This document shows, one piece after another, positions 17,100-26,177 of a stretch of DNA of 64,000 bases. Source of the stretch: Kurthia senegalensis (GTDB lineage Bacteria > Bacillota > Bacilli > Bacillales_A > Planococcaceae); the NCBI RefSeq assembly GCF_000285595.1, contig NZ_HE611067.1, positions 1 to 64,000 on the forward strand. The letters are read 5' to 3'. The notes beneath the pieces were generated by a model, which was given only the letters and a program-made list of their open reading frames with translations, did no database searches and was not told where the DNA came from. Within the stretch, counting starts at the first letter, position 1. Each line of letters begins with the position of its first letter. Made by a program: the position numbers and the translations under genes.

Positions 17100-17453
17100 G
17101 TGGTACTACAAATTAAAGAAATCGACTTCAACAGAGAATTTATGCTGAAGGTTATCGCAGAACGTGAGGGCGTTGAAAAGGCGCAAGCGATGAACGAAGA
17201 GTTATCAATTCAAGCGATTGATTTTCACTTTGATTACTACTACAAAACTTTCGCCGCAGGCACACCGTCATCACACATCATCGAGGAAGCATTGGAACAG
17301 ATGAAGGAACGAGAGTTTACGAACATGCTTAAACGTAACGAGTTCAGCGACATTTTTGAAATGTTAACTATCGAGGGCTATCTAACAAACGTCGATAATC
17401 GTTGGGTTTTATCGACAGAACGTCCTTATCAAAATCCCGATTTCATTGCATAA
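17100..17453 (+). CDS. hypothetical early phage protein
   Basis: 117 residues from GTG, AGGAGG 7 nt upstream. Mostly helical and acidic. No domain recognised. Followed by a hairpin that could attenuate transcription into the recombination genes. Confidence 0.75.
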   Translation: MVLQIKEIDFNREFMLKVIAEREGVEKAQAMNEELSIQAIDFHFDYYYKTFAAGTPSSHIIEEALEQMKEREFTNMLKRNEFSDIFEMLTIEGYLTNVDNRWVLSTERPYQNPDFIA

Positions 17454-17457
17454 AAAA

Positions 17458-17481
17458 AGTCGACTATTCCAGTAGTCGACT
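17458..17481. terminator. hairpin between early and recombination genes
   Basis: AGTCGACTA and TAGTCGACT form a 9-bp stem with a 6-nt loop. The A-run precedes the stem, so the U-tract is on the minus strand; rightward it lacks a good T-run. Confidence 0.55.
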
Positions 17482-17523
17482 GCTTAAAAAATAAACTATC
17501 TCAATTATACGGAGGGAACACAC

Positions 17524-19524
17524 ATGAAACAAGTAAAAATCATCGCATTAACAATCGAAAACTTCAAAGGCTTAAATTTCAACTTGAAAACAGCAGGTGA
17601 CGTTAATGTTCTAGGCGACAACGCAACAGGTAAAACAACGATTGCAGACGCAATTCACTGGGCTTTGTTTGATAAAAACAGTCAAGACAAAAAAGACTTC
17701 GCTATCAAGACAATTCGAGAGGACGGCGAAGAGCAACATAACGCAGAACACAGCGTCGAACTAACGCTTTTAGTTGATGGCGTTGAAACGAAGTTGAAGA
17801 AAACATTCCGCGAAAAATGGACGAAAAAACGCGGTGCGGCAACTGCTGAATTTGGCGGTCACGAAACAAAGTACTGGATCAATGAAGTGCCTTCGAAAAA
17901 AGGTGAATACACAACAGCGGTTTCGGATGTAATCGACGAAAGCACGTTCAAGCTACTAACGAATCCTTTGTACTTTTCTGAAACAGTGAAATGGGAAGAC
18001 CGTCGTTCATTGCTGTTAGAAATCGCTGGTGACGTAACAGATCAAGACGTTATCAATTCAGACAAAACACTTACTGGATTGTTTGAAAAGTTAGAGGGTC
18101 GCACGTTTGAACAGTTTAAAAAAATCACGACTGAGAAGAAAAAAGACATCAACTCGGAACTGAAAGAAATTCCAGTGCGAATCAGTGAACTGCAAAAACA
18201 ACTTTCATTTGCTGCAGACACAACACCATTAAAAGAACGCATTGCGGAACTTGAAAAAGAAATCGACACATTAAACGAAACAGCTTCAAACATTAAAAAT
18301 GGCGGTGCTATCGCTCAAAAGAAAGCAGAAATCGCAGAGTTACGAGCGAAAGTAGTAACGTATCAATCTGATTTTAAAGCACGACAAAATGAAGGTTTAT
18401 ACAGCATCGAAGTACGCCTGCAAGAAGAACGTAGCAACTTGTTGAACTTAAAATCACCAATTGCACAGTTACAAAACAAGATTCAAAACAATCAATCGTC
18501 TATTAAAAATGCTCATGCACGTATCGCATCATTAGAAGCAGAAATCCAATCGAAACGCGACGAGTACAACGTTGAGAACGCAAAGACATTTGATAAAACA
18601 GAATGCAGTTGCCCAACGTGCAAACAAGACCTACCAGCGGAACAGGTCGAGGAAGCTGTTAAAACTTTTAATCTCAACAAATCAAACAAGCTTCAACAAA
18701 TTTCACACACCGGCAAGCAAATCGGTGGAGAATTAGATCGTTTGCGAAATGAAATTGTCGACTTTGAAAATCACATCAAAGAAGCAACAGCACAGCTTGA
18801 AGAACAGCAAAAAGTCATTGATAAAAAACAAACCGAAATCGAAAAACTGGAATCGCAAATTAGCGATACAAAAGCAAAAACAGCAGCGCTCGAAGATGAC
18901 GAACAGTACAAGCAACTGGTAGCGAAAGGTGAAGCATTAAAAGAAGAAATTCAACAACTAGAATCACACGCAAATGAAGCTTTACAAGATGTTGAAAGTC
19001 AAAAACAAGCACTTATCAACGAACGCTCACAACTCAACGCAGAAGTAGCGAAAACAGCGAATAAAGACGTTATTGAAGGGCGTATTAATGAACTTGCAAC
19101 TCGTGAGGGTGAACTTGCTAAGATGTTCGCAAAAATTGAAGAAACTCTATTCCAGGGCGAAACATTCACACGCAAAAAAGTCGAGATGTTACAAGAAAAA
19201 ATCAACAGCAAATTTAAATATGTAACGTTCAAACTTTTTGAAAATCAAGTCAATGGCGGTCTTGCAGAAACGTGCGAAACGCTCGTAAACGGTGTGCCAT
19301 TTAGCAAAGGTCTTAACAATGCGGCCCGAATCAACGCAGGCATCGACATCATCAATACATTATCGGCACATTACAACGTATCAGCAACAATCATCATCGA
19401 CAACGCGGAAGCAGTAACAAAATTAATCGACACAGACGCACAAGTTATTCGCTTGATCGTGAGTGCTGCAGATAAATCTTTACGTGTAGAGCAAAACCAA
19501 AAACAACTAACGGAGGTAATTTAA
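17524..19524 (+). CDS. SbcC/RecN-like AAA ATPase
   Basis: 666 residues. Walker A at GDNATGKTT near residue 31 in an SMC-like head; a coiled coil from about 215 to 530 interrupted by a zinc-hook-like CSCPTCKQDLP near residue 360; a C-terminal head lobe with IIIDNAEAV as Walker B (Asp then Glu three residues on). This is the ATPase found next to Bet/RecT in many Firmicute phages and probably acts with it in strand-exchange repair. GGAGGG precedes ATG and one base separates it from the next gene. Confidence 0.88.
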   Translation: MKQVKIIALTIENFKGLNFNLKTAGDVNVLGDNATGKTTIADAIHWALFDKNSQDKKDFAIKTIREDGEEQHNAEHSVELTLLVDGVETKLKKTFREKWTKKRGAATAEFGGHETKYWINEVPSKKGEYTTAVSDVIDESTFKLLTNPLYFSETVKWEDRRSLLLEIAGDVTDQDVINSDKTLTGLFEKLEGRTFEQFKKITTEKKKDINSELKEIPVRISELQKQLSFAADTTPLKERIAELEKEIDTLNETASNIKNGGAIAQKKAEIAELRAKVVTYQSDFKARQNEGLYSIEVRLQEERSNLLNLKSPIAQLQNKIQNNQSSIKNAHARIASLEAEIQSKRDEYNVENAKTFDKTECSCPTCKQDLPAEQVEEAVKTFNLNKSNKLQQISHTGKQIGGELDRLRNEIVDFENHIKEATAQLEEQQKVIDKKQTEIEKLESQISDTKAKTAALEDDEQYKQLVAKGEALKEEIQQLESHANEALQDVESQKQALINERSQLNAEVAKTANKDVIEGRINELATREGELAKMFAKIEETLFQGETFTRKKVEMLQEKINSKFKYVTFKLFENQVNGGLAETCETLVNGVPFSKGLNNAARINAGIDIINTLSAHYNVSATIIIDNAEAVTKLIDTDAQVIRLIVSAADKSLRVEQNQKQLTEVI

Positions 19525-19525
19525 C

Positions 19526-20287
19526 ATGACAAATCAAAACGCAGTAATGACAACACCTATTTCATACGAGGTAAACGGTGAACCAGTAAAACTAAGTGGC
19601 AATACAGTACGTGAATATCTAGTACGCGGTAACGGCAATGTATCAGAGCAAGAAGTCGTAATGTTCATGAATCTTTGCAAGTTCCAAAAATTAAATCCTT
19701 TCTTAAATGAAGCGTACCTTATCAAATTCGGCTCACAACCATCACAAATTATCGTTTCAAAAGAAGCGTTTATGAAACGTGCCGAAGCGAATCCGAATTA
19801 CAAAGGATTTAAAGCAGGTATTATCGTTGCTCGTGAAAACAGCCTAGTCGAAATTGAAGGTGCAGTAAAACTACCTAACGACCAATTAATTGGTGGTTGG
19901 TGCGAAGTTTATCGTAAGGATCGTGACATGCCAATTGTTTCTAAAATCAGTTTAGACGAGTTCGGCAAAGGTCAAGCAACGTGGAAACAAATGCCTTTAA
20001 ACATGATTCGTAAATCAGCAATCGTAAACGCTTTACGTGAAGCATTCCCTGAAAACTTAGGTGCAATGTACACAGAAGATGATGCGGATTTAAACAAACC
20101 TAGCGAAAAACAAGTGGTGCAACAGGAGGTAGATGCTCATGCAAATAAAGGTGACTTCATCGACATTCCATCAGAACCGGCAAATGAACCAACAACAGAA
20201 CCGGTTGAATCAGTACAAGGCGAAATCTACGAACAACCCGACATTTTCGAAGATGTTTCAGAAAGCAATGGAGGTCCAGATTTCTAA
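19526..20287 (+). CDS. bet: phage recombination protein Bet (single-strand annealase)
   Basis: 253 residues. The core VSEQEVVMFMNLCKFQKLNPFLNEAYLIKFG ... QIIVSKEAFMKRAEANPNYKGFKAGI and TWKQMPLNMIRKSAIVNALREAFP are the Bet/RecT superfamily signature. The last 50 residues are acidic and repeat-like (Glu/Pro rich). It anneals complementary single strands during phage replication. GGAGGTAATTTAAC precedes ATG. Confidence 0.92.
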   Translation: MTNQNAVMTTPISYEVNGEPVKLSGNTVREYLVRGNGNVSEQEVVMFMNLCKFQKLNPFLNEAYLIKFGSQPSQIIVSKEAFMKRAEANPNYKGFKAGIIVARENSLVEIEGAVKLPNDQLIGGWCEVYRKDRDMPIVSKISLDEFGKGQATWKQMPLNMIRKSAIVNALREAFPENLGAMYTEDDADLNKPSEKQVVQQEVDAHANKGDFIDIPSEPANEPTTEPVESVQGEIYEQPDIFEDVSESNGGPDF

Positions 20288-20991
20288 TGCTAACGATTAC
20301 AACAATCGCTAGTGGTAGTAAAGGGAATGCCTATCACATAAGTGACGGGCAAACTTCCTTACTACTCGAAACTGGTATGCCATTTAAAGCAGTTCAAAAA
20401 GCCTTGAACTTTGATTTGCAAAATGTCGTTGGTTGCTTAATTACACACGAACATAATGACCACGCTAAATATACAAAACAGTTTTTAGACGCTGCAGTCG
20501 ATTGCTATATGAGTGCAGGAACAGCAGAAGCATTAAATATCGAACATCATCGTATGCACACGATTCGAAATAAAACGCCGATTCATATCGGCACTTGGAC
20601 AATCATTCCTTTTGACGTTCAACATGATGTAAACGAACCATTCGGCTATCTGATTCAATCAAAAGATGGCGACAAGCTGTTATTTGCGACAGACACGTAT
20701 TACATCAAGTATCGCTTTAAAGGGCTGACGCATTTAATGATTGAGTGCAATTACGCTCAATCAGTATTGGACAGCAACCTAGAAACAAATAAAATTCATC
20801 GCTTTTTATATAAGCGAGTGATGAAATCACACTTTTCACTTGAAAACTTACTCAAATTCTTCGAAGCAAACGACTTATCGAAAGTTGAAGAAATCCATTT
20901 GCTTCACTTGTCGGATAATAATTCGAATGAAAAGTTAATGTACGAAGAAGTTGCGATGGCGACTGGTAAACGAGTGTTGATTGCCAAATAG
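20287..20991 (+). CDS. MBL-fold metallohydrolase
   Basis: 234 residues. HEHNDHAK is the HxHxDH metal motif, followed by a typical SAGTAEAL segment, HDVNEPFGYLI and a late LLHLSDNNS. Closest in look to YycJ/PhnP-like enzymes. In this phage gene block it may be the nuclease partner of the annealase, but the reaction is not shown by sequence. The start overlaps the bet stop (TAATG). Confidence 0.88.
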   Translation: MLTITTIASGSKGNAYHISDGQTSLLLETGMPFKAVQKALNFDLQNVVGCLITHEHNDHAKYTKQFLDAAVDCYMSAGTAEALNIEHHRMHTIRNKTPIHIGTWTIIPFDVQHDVNEPFGYLIQSKDGDKLLFATDTYYIKYRFKGLTHLMIECNYAQSVLDSNLETNKIHRFLYKRVMKSHFSLENLLKFFEANDLSKVEEIHLLHLSDNNSNEKLMYEEVAMATGKRVLIAK

Positions 20992-21011
20992 AGAGAAAGA
21001 GGGAGATTTGA

Positions 21012-21194
21012 ATGAGAAAGAAATTATTCAAGCAACACTTGCACGACGCAATGAAAAAACAATGCGTTATCGACCAACTTTACAAATTGAAAGTGACTCG
21101 TTTGAATGGCAAGCATTTAGAAGAATGCGAGTACCACGAGTTAAGACGTGCATTGGTGTTCGCAAAAATGAAGGAGGAAGTACTAAATGGCTAA
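21012..21194 (+). CDS. small basic phage protein
   Basis: 60 residues, rich in Lys/Arg/His. The ribosome site AGGGAGATTTGA fits. It overlaps the start of the replication gene by 8 nt. Function unknown. Confidence 0.7.
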   Translation: MRKKLFKQHLHDAMKKQCVIDQLYKLKVTRLNGKHLEECEYHELRRALVFAKMKEEVLNG

Positions 21195-22018
21195 GTACAG
21201 ACATATCTACACAAACTTTTGGAGCGATCCGAAAGTCCAAGAAGAATTTACACCAGAGGATAAACTGTTCTACTTGTATTTACTAACAAATGAACATACA
21301 AGCCAAATTGGTATCTACCAAATCACAAAGCGTCAAATTGCATTTGAATTAGGTTACTCGCTTGAATCGGTCAATGCACTAATGCAACGTTTCATCGAAC
21401 ATCACGAATTAGTCGAGTATGACACAGCGAGTCGAGAACTTTATCTGAAGAAATGGGCTAAATACAATTTACTCAAAGGTGGTAAACCCGTCTTGGATTG
21501 TATACGAAAAGAGTTGGCAGATGTTAAGACGAGCAGTTTTGTAGAATCGAGCATAAAAAACATCGAAAAGCCTGATATAGCAATGATTTTCAAGCAACAT
21601 CACGATTCGTTGAACGATTCGTATAACGATACGTCGACGATAAGTGGACAAAAAGAAAAAGAAAAAGAAAAACAAAAAGAAAAGAAAAACAAAAGAAAAA
21701 AGCATGTCGTCGTTGTCTGGTGAAGTCTTTAAATTTTATGAATCTGAATTTGGCCCATTAACACCTTATATCGCAGAAGAAATCGGCTACATCATTAAAG
21801 ATGTAAACGAAGAACTAGCACTCGAAGCATTAAAGACAGCAGTACTCGCTAATAAACGCACGATTAAATACGCTGCAGCGATTGCGAGAAATTGGAAATC
21901 ACAAAATATCAAAACACTGAACGACTTACAAGCACACGAAAAGGAGCGTGGAAGAAATGGAAAACATCAAAACACTTATGAAGCTCCCAAACAATATGAT
22001 GATGGCGTTAACTTCTAA
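21187..22018 (+). pseudogene. replisome organiser (DnaD-like), frames broken in A-rich linker
   Basis: The first frame (21187 on) gives a winged-helix domain typical of phage replisome organisers (KYRHIYTNFWSDPKVQEEFTPEDKLFYLYLLTNE) and continues into a Lys/Glu linker. The second frame (open from 21644) carries the DnaD/DnaB_2 C-terminal domain (FKFYESEFGPLTPYIAEEIGYIIKD ... KYAAAIARNWKSQNI). Together they make one usual protein of about 276 residues; removing one A in the run near 21695 would fuse them. Alternatives are slippage, a split gene restarting at ATG 21703 (no ribosome site seen) or sequence error. It binds the internal iterons and recruits the helicase loader by family role. Confidence 0.8.
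21602..21702. other. probable phage replication origin (iterons + A-rich tract)
   Basis: Three 12-bp direct repeats of the form ACGATNCGTNNA (21602-21613, 21614-21625, 21626-21637) plus a partial fourth, followed at once by about 55 bp of almost pure A/G (GAAAAA units). The layout, iterons then an A-rich melting region inside the initiator gene between its DNA-binding and C-terminal domains, is that of lambda ori inside O. Confidence 0.7.
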
Positions 22019-22859
22019 GGATTGTCCGAATGAGCACCTTAACGAATATGGTTACAACATTAAATATCCGTTGTATGAAGCGAGTAAGCTAAAAGGTTTT
22101 GAAGAATACGGTAATCAGCTTATTTGCTTGCAATGCCTTAAACAAAAGGAAGATACAAAGCTGGAGCAACGTATCACAGATGAAGCAATCAAGCGTGAGC
22201 AAAACAAGCGTAAAAACACATTGCATCATTGTTCCATCTTTAGTGACCGGACCATCGCAGACGCAGGGTTCAAAAATTTCTTATCACTTACAAACGAAGA
22301 ACTCGACAATGCGAGCAAAGCGAAGTTAGCAGTTGATCGCTACAAAGAATTACATCGCAAGCAAGCAGACGAATATTTCACAACCTTATTTACAGGCTCG
22401 ACAGGTGTCGGTAAGTCACACCTGGCAATGGCCATTCTTAGAAACTTAAATGAAACACTCGATGTTGAGTGTGCCTTTATCAACGTGCGATACATGCTGC
22501 AACACATCAAAGATAGTTTTAACAACAAAGACAGCAAGTACACACAAATGTATTTCATCGACTTGTTGAGCCGAGTTGACTTCCTAGTTCTCGATGACTT
22601 AGGCAACGAAACAGGCGATAAAGAAGCGTCACGTTGGACAAAAGAAGTCCTCACAGAAGTCCTAGAATCACGTCAGAGCAAAGCGACTATCGTAACGACC
22701 AATTACAGCCGAGGGCAGTTGGAAACGATGTACGGGAGCGAATACATGCAACGTAGCGCATTGATTAGTCGATTGCTTAAAAATGTTGCAACGATTCAGT
22801 TCAAGGACACAAAAGACAAGCGTGTAAAAGCGTTTGATTTAACAAAACCAATCAATTAG
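21957..22859 (+). CDS. dnaC: DnaC-like helicase loader
   Basis: 300 residues from ATG 21957 (AAGGAG 11 nt upstream; a GTG nine bases earlier is too close to it). An N-terminal part with a CLQC element is followed by an AAA+ domain: Walker A GSTGVGKSH, Walker B VLDDLG, sensor-1-like IVTTNYS and RLLKN. It would load host replicative helicase at the phage origin with the replisome organiser, whose gene it overlaps. Confidence 0.92.
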   Translation: MENIKTLMKLPNNMMMALTSKDCPNEHLNEYGYNIKYPLYEASKLKGFEEYGNQLICLQCLKQKEDTKLEQRITDEAIKREQNKRKNTLHHCSIFSDRTIADAGFKNFLSLTNEELDNASKAKLAVDRYKELHRKQADEYFTTLFTGSTGVGKSHLAMAILRNLNETLDVECAFINVRYMLQHIKDSFNNKDSKYTQMYFIDLLSRVDFLVLDDLGNETGDKEASRWTKEVLTEVLESRQSKATIVTTNYSRGQLETMYGSEYMQRSALISRLLKNVATIQFKDTKDKRVKAFDLTKPIN

Positions 22860-22869
22860 GAGGGCAACA

Positions 22870-22950
22870 ATGCATAACATCATCGTAGACGCACTCACAG
22901 TCATTGCAGTCATCACATTTGTAATCTTAGCAATCAAAGATAAGGAGTGA
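22870..22950 (+). CDS. 26-residue membrane peptide
   Basis: One hydrophobic helix (IIVDALTVIAVITFVILAI) ending in KDKE, with AGGAGGG 5 nt before ATG. It fits tightly between dnaC and the next gene, whose ribosome site lies in its last codons. Short but well supported by spacing. Confidence 0.55.
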   Translation: MHNIIVDALTVIAVITFVILAIKDKE

Positions 22951-22955
22951 ACGGA

Positions 22956-23207
22956 ATGGAAACGTTAGGATTTAACAATTTAGTAACACCATTTGTAATT
23001 TTAGAAGCCAAACGCATCGGTGGCGGAGTAGTCAAAAAAGTTTGTTACGACATGGAAACAGTGATTTTTGAAAGTGGTAACTACGAACGACAAGAAGGTG
23101 CTTTTGTAAATACGCAAGGTTTGCGTGTCGCAAACGATTATGACACGTATGCACTGGTAGCTGCTGCACATGTGATTGTTAAAGAAATTTTGGAGGTAGT
23201 CGCATGA
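22956..23207 (+). CDS. hypothetical phage protein
   Basis: 83 residues from ATG 22956 (AAGGAG 9-10 nt upstream, preferred over a GTG at 22947). Beta-rich start, then GLRVANDYDTYALVAAAHVIVKEILE. No family recognised. Overlaps the next gene by 4 nt. Confidence 0.72.
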   Translation: METLGFNNLVTPFVILEAKRIGGGVVKKVCYDMETVIFESGNYERQEGAFVNTQGLRVANDYDTYALVAAAHVIVKEILEVVA

Positions 23208-23443
23208 ATCAAAATAAAAATGGCATTCCAGTACAGTTGAATGTTAAAAAGCTGAAGCAACGTGCGAGTAGCGAAACTGGCAAAATTCATATCGAAAAGA
23301 AAATCGAAAAGCTATTCGAGTTCAGAAAAAATGGCTCAATGAGTGAAGGTTTCAAGGTAGCAAGCGTTATTACGCCTTATGCTGAAGATGGCACTCACTT
23401 AATCGCAGATGGCTTTAAGTATGTACGCACGATTGACTTGTAA
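23204..23443 (+). CDS. hypothetical phage protein
   Basis: 79 residues, lysine-rich N-terminal half and a beta-rich C-terminal half (YAEDGTHLIADGFKYVRTIDL). Coupled to the preceding gene by ATGA; GGAGG upstream. Function unknown. Confidence 0.72.
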   Translation: MNQNKNGIPVQLNVKKLKQRASSETGKIHIEKKIEKLFEFRKNGSMSEGFKVASVITPYAEDGTHLIADGFKYVRTIDL

Positions 23444-23494
23444 CACTAAAAATAGGCAGTATAAACCGCCTTAAACAAAAGGGAGAAGAATAAC

Positions 23495-24142
23495 ATGGCA
23501 ACAATCGAAAAACGCAGAGAACGCAAAATAAACGCTTCAAAGCGTATGGCACTTTTAAACAGACAGACGGAGATATACGAGCGTAATTGCTCGACTTGTC
23601 CATTCAACGATAGAGATAAATTTGAGGAATGTGACAAGTGTCCGTTATCGCAAGAGTTACGCTCAATCGGTAGCGAGTTATTTACGCTTGCTAACGATTC
23701 GAGAGAGGGTCGCAAGGAACTTTTGATCGCGAAATTACAAGAAAGTGAACTGACGAGCAATTTGTATCAAGAACTACGTTCAAACGGTGTTAAAGATGCG
23801 GAAATCGTTAAGTTCGCAAAAGTGACTAAAAACGAATTTTATGCTTGGAAACGGTGTGTATTTGGCTTAAAGGCAAAGGAGATACAAATTACAAAAGAAC
23901 AGTATCACGAGTATAAAAAGCAATTTTACACAGATGACGAAATATCTGAAATGTTAGATGTGAGTCCAGAGATGTTGAAAAAATGGAAACGTGAAAACGG
24001 TATTTTGCAACAAAATGTAGCACGAGAACGTAGAGCGCGTATTTACACGGAACATACAAAATATCGTTTGGTTAAACGTGGCATCGTAGTCGCAACAGGA
24101 ACATTCGATGAAATCATGGAACAAACAGGGTTTAAAAAATGA
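23495..24142 (+). CDS. zinc-binding HTH phage regulator (putative)
   Basis: 215 residues. An N-terminal Cys cluster (CSTCPF ... CDKCPL) suits one zinc ion, followed by two helix-turn-helix-like segments (VKDAEIVKFAKVTKNEFYAWKR and YTDDEISEMLDVSPEMLKKWKRENG). Probably a DNA-binding regulator of middle or late phage genes. Strong ribosome site. No precise family assigned. Confidence 0.7.
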   Translation: MATIEKRRERKINASKRMALLNRQTEIYERNCSTCPFNDRDKFEECDKCPLSQELRSIGSELFTLANDSREGRKELLIAKLQESELTSNLYQELRSNGVKDAEIVKFAKVTKNEFYAWKRCVFGLKAKEIQITKEQYHEYKKQFYTDDEISEMLDVSPEMLKKWKRENGILQQNVARERRARIYTEHTKYRLVKRGIVVATGTFDEIMEQTGFKK

Positions 24143-24213
24143 CATTAATGCGTTACCGTTCTGATTCAAATTTAAAACGTGTAAACGCGAAATTGGAGGT
24201 AATTGAACAATGA
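24139..24213 (+). CDS. 24-residue coupled ORF
   Basis: Starts in an ATGA overlap with the preceding stop and stops in an ATGA overlap with the next start. No membrane or known motif. It may serve only to couple translation. Confidence 0.3.
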   Translation: MTLMRYRSDSNLKRVNAKLEVIEQ

Positions 24214-24482
24214 CAACAACAATTGACATTCAAGCTGAATTAATCGGCAATCCAGTGTTACGCCAAGTGTACGCAATGTACCGCGAACAAGGTGATACAC
24301 GCAAAATGGGCATTTTAGAGTCACAAATCGTGAAAGGCATCGAAAAGTATGGGCATACGGTACAATACGCTGAAAAAACGGTGGAAGAATGGCGACAACA
24401 TCGCTTAGAGGAAGAAGTTGATCGCGACGTTTATGCAGTATGCGAAGCGATGTGTGAAGTACACAACCAGGAGGGAAAATAA
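24210..24482 (+). CDS. hypothetical phage protein
   Basis: 90 residues, helical, with [30 protein letters not shown]. The pattern resembles phage proteins annotated as nucleotide-pool or MazG-neighbour helpers, but no call is justified. GGAGG upstream. Confidence 0.7.
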   Translation: MTTTIDIQAELIGNPVLRQVYAMYREQGDTRKMGILESQIVKGIEKYGHTVQYAEKTVEEWRQHRLEEEVDRDVYAVCEAMCEVHNQEGK

Positions 24483-24483
24483 C

Positions 24484-24933
24484 ATGATTAACTCAGTAAC
24501 TTTAGTAGGACGCTTAACAAAGGACGTAGAACTACGTCAAACGCAATCGGGACTAGCAACAGCGAAATTTACGCTTGCAGTCAATCGTCCATTCAAATCA
24601 CAAGATGGCGAGCAACAAGCAGACTTCATTCAAGTGGTCGTATGGCGTAAACAGGCGGAAAATTGCGCTCAATATTTACGCAAAGGTAGTTTAGCAGGTG
24701 TCACAGGGCGTATTCAAACAGGTAGCTATGAAGGGCAAGACGGCAAGCGTGTCTATACAACAGATGTCGTTGCGGATAACGTGCAATTTTTAGAGCCGAA
24801 GCAACAGCAACAAGGGCAACAGCAGACACAACAATATAACAATCCAACACCGCCACCACAGCAGCAGTCGTATAATCAACAACCGAGTTACGGTCAAGGC
24901 GGAGCAGTTAAAGAAGATGATCTACCATTTTAA
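24484..24933 (+). CDS. ssb: single-stranded DNA-binding protein
   Basis: 149 residues from ATG 24484 (GGAGGGAAAATAAC upstream). An OB fold of about 105 residues ([18 protein letters not shown] ... [22 protein letters not shown]), a Gln/Pro-rich linker, and the C-terminal tip DDLPF that binds partner proteins. It covers ssDNA in phage replication and recombination. Confidence 0.96.
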   Translation: MINSVTLVGRLTKDVELRQTQSGLATAKFTLAVNRPFKSQDGEQQADFIQVVVWRKQAENCAQYLRKGSLAGVTGRIQTGSYEGQDGKRVYTTDVVADNVQFLEPKQQQQGQQQTQQYNNPTPPPQQQSYNQQPSYGQGGAVKEDDLPF

Positions 24934-24945
24934 GGGGTGACAGGA

Positions 24946-25791
24946 GTGCGAGAACGGGATTTAAAGAAACGTATTAGACAGCTTAAAAAGCAACGTACAG
25001 CGGTCATCGTCGGTGATGTAACGGGAATCACGGAAGAACAAATAAACGCTGAAATCGAAGCGATACGAGAAGAATTAGGCATCGCAGAAGAACGTGAAGA
25101 AATTATTCGAACTGAATTTAAAGCACACGAATATTTAGAGTATTTCTGTACACAAGAAGAGTTTGAACAAATGGCAGCAAGTGGTTGTACTTTGACGGAA
25201 ATCGCTCGCAAATGGGGAGTAGAACCGCAAACATTAAAAAAATGGTCAAAAGGAGATGTAGAAATGACACGTACAGCGAAATTAACAGTAGGTTTTTTCA
25301 AAGAAAAGATGGCTCAAGGTGTAACTATCGAGCAACTATCGAATGATTTAGGTTTAAAACTTTCGACAATCAAACAGTATGAGCGTGGTTGGAAAAAACA
25401 AGGTCTACTCGATGATGTCGAGAAGAAAAAAGAAGTTGTTGCTGAAGCAAAGGCGATCGTTGCCGAACCAGTCATTGAACCGATTGCAAAAACTGAGCAA
25501 AAAGAAGATGATGCATCATACAAAATGCTCGCACAACAATATCGTGACGACCTGGAGAAAATGGGCGCTGAACTTGCACGGGAAAAAGAACAAACGAAAA
25601 TAGCGGTTACGGAGTTGCACGAGGTACAGCGACAACGCATTCAGTTGCATAACGAAACGACTGAATTGGCGGAAGAATTGGCAAACGCATCATATGAATA
25701 CGCAGAACTCAAACGTGATTTTAATGCACTTGTGATGATTGCAAAACCATTAGTAGCGCAGTATGCGGATGCACTGGCTGTTAAGGAGTGA
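24946..25791 (+). CDS. coiled-coil HTH phage protein
   Basis: 281 residues from GTG 24946 (AAGGGG 8-9 nt upstream). A basic coiled-coil N-terminus, two Myb/HTH-like segments (TLTEIARKWGVEPQTLKKWSKG and TIEQLSNDLGLKLSTIKQYERGWKKQG), then a long acidic coiled coil. Similar in build to the protein at 23495, so it may be a second DNA-associated regulator. No family assigned. Confidence 0.68.
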   Translation: MRERDLKKRIRQLKKQRTAVIVGDVTGITEEQINAEIEAIREELGIAEEREEIIRTEFKAHEYLEYFCTQEEFEQMAASGCTLTEIARKWGVEPQTLKKWSKGDVEMTRTAKLTVGFFKEKMAQGVTIEQLSNDLGLKLSTIKQYERGWKKQGLLDDVEKKKEVVAEAKAIVAEPVIEPIAKTEQKEDDASYKMLAQQYRDDLEKMGAELAREKEQTKIAVTELHEVQRQRIQLHNETTELAEELANASYEYAELKRDFNALVMIAKPLVAQYADALAVKE

Positions 25792-25795
25792 GGGA

Positions 25796-26065
25796 ATGTC
25801 ACTGTACAAAGAAGTCGTTAAAGACATTGAGTATCAACCACACTTAGAAGTGTATTTGAAAGTATTCGACATTAAAGTTGGGCAAGAATACGACTTACTC
25901 GAATTTACGCTGTGGATCAAGAACAAAGTTTCTGAGTACGTGCAGCGAGTGCTACATGGCAACGAAGAACTGATGAAAACGAAACGTGAGGATTTTTTCG
26001 ACTGGCTACGAGGAAAATACGAATTTAAGTTAGATGTACATCACGAGCAATTGTGCTTGTTGTAG
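25796..26065 (+). CDS. hypothetical phage protein
   Basis: 89 residues from ATG 25796 (AAGGAG 8 nt upstream). YDLLEFTLWIKNKVSEYVQRV is helical. No family recognised. Confidence 0.7.
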   Translation: MSLYKEVVKDIEYQPHLEVYLKVFDIKVGQEYDLLEFTLWIKNKVSEYVQRVLHGNEELMKTKREDFFDWLRGKYEFKLDVHHEQLCLL

Positions 26066-26177
26066 GCACTCGTGGAGCAAAAATGAATAATGAATACTCA
26101 GTTATATGATTATATGAGCAAATAAACATATAAGGAAATGTAATTAGAATTGTTTAACTGGAAAGGAGACGGCTGGT

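Noticed and set aside
17524-19524. Minus-strand frames rich in Phe/Cys/Ser under the SbcC-like gene
   Set aside because: Shadows of a coiled-coil gene rich in Glu/Lys codons.
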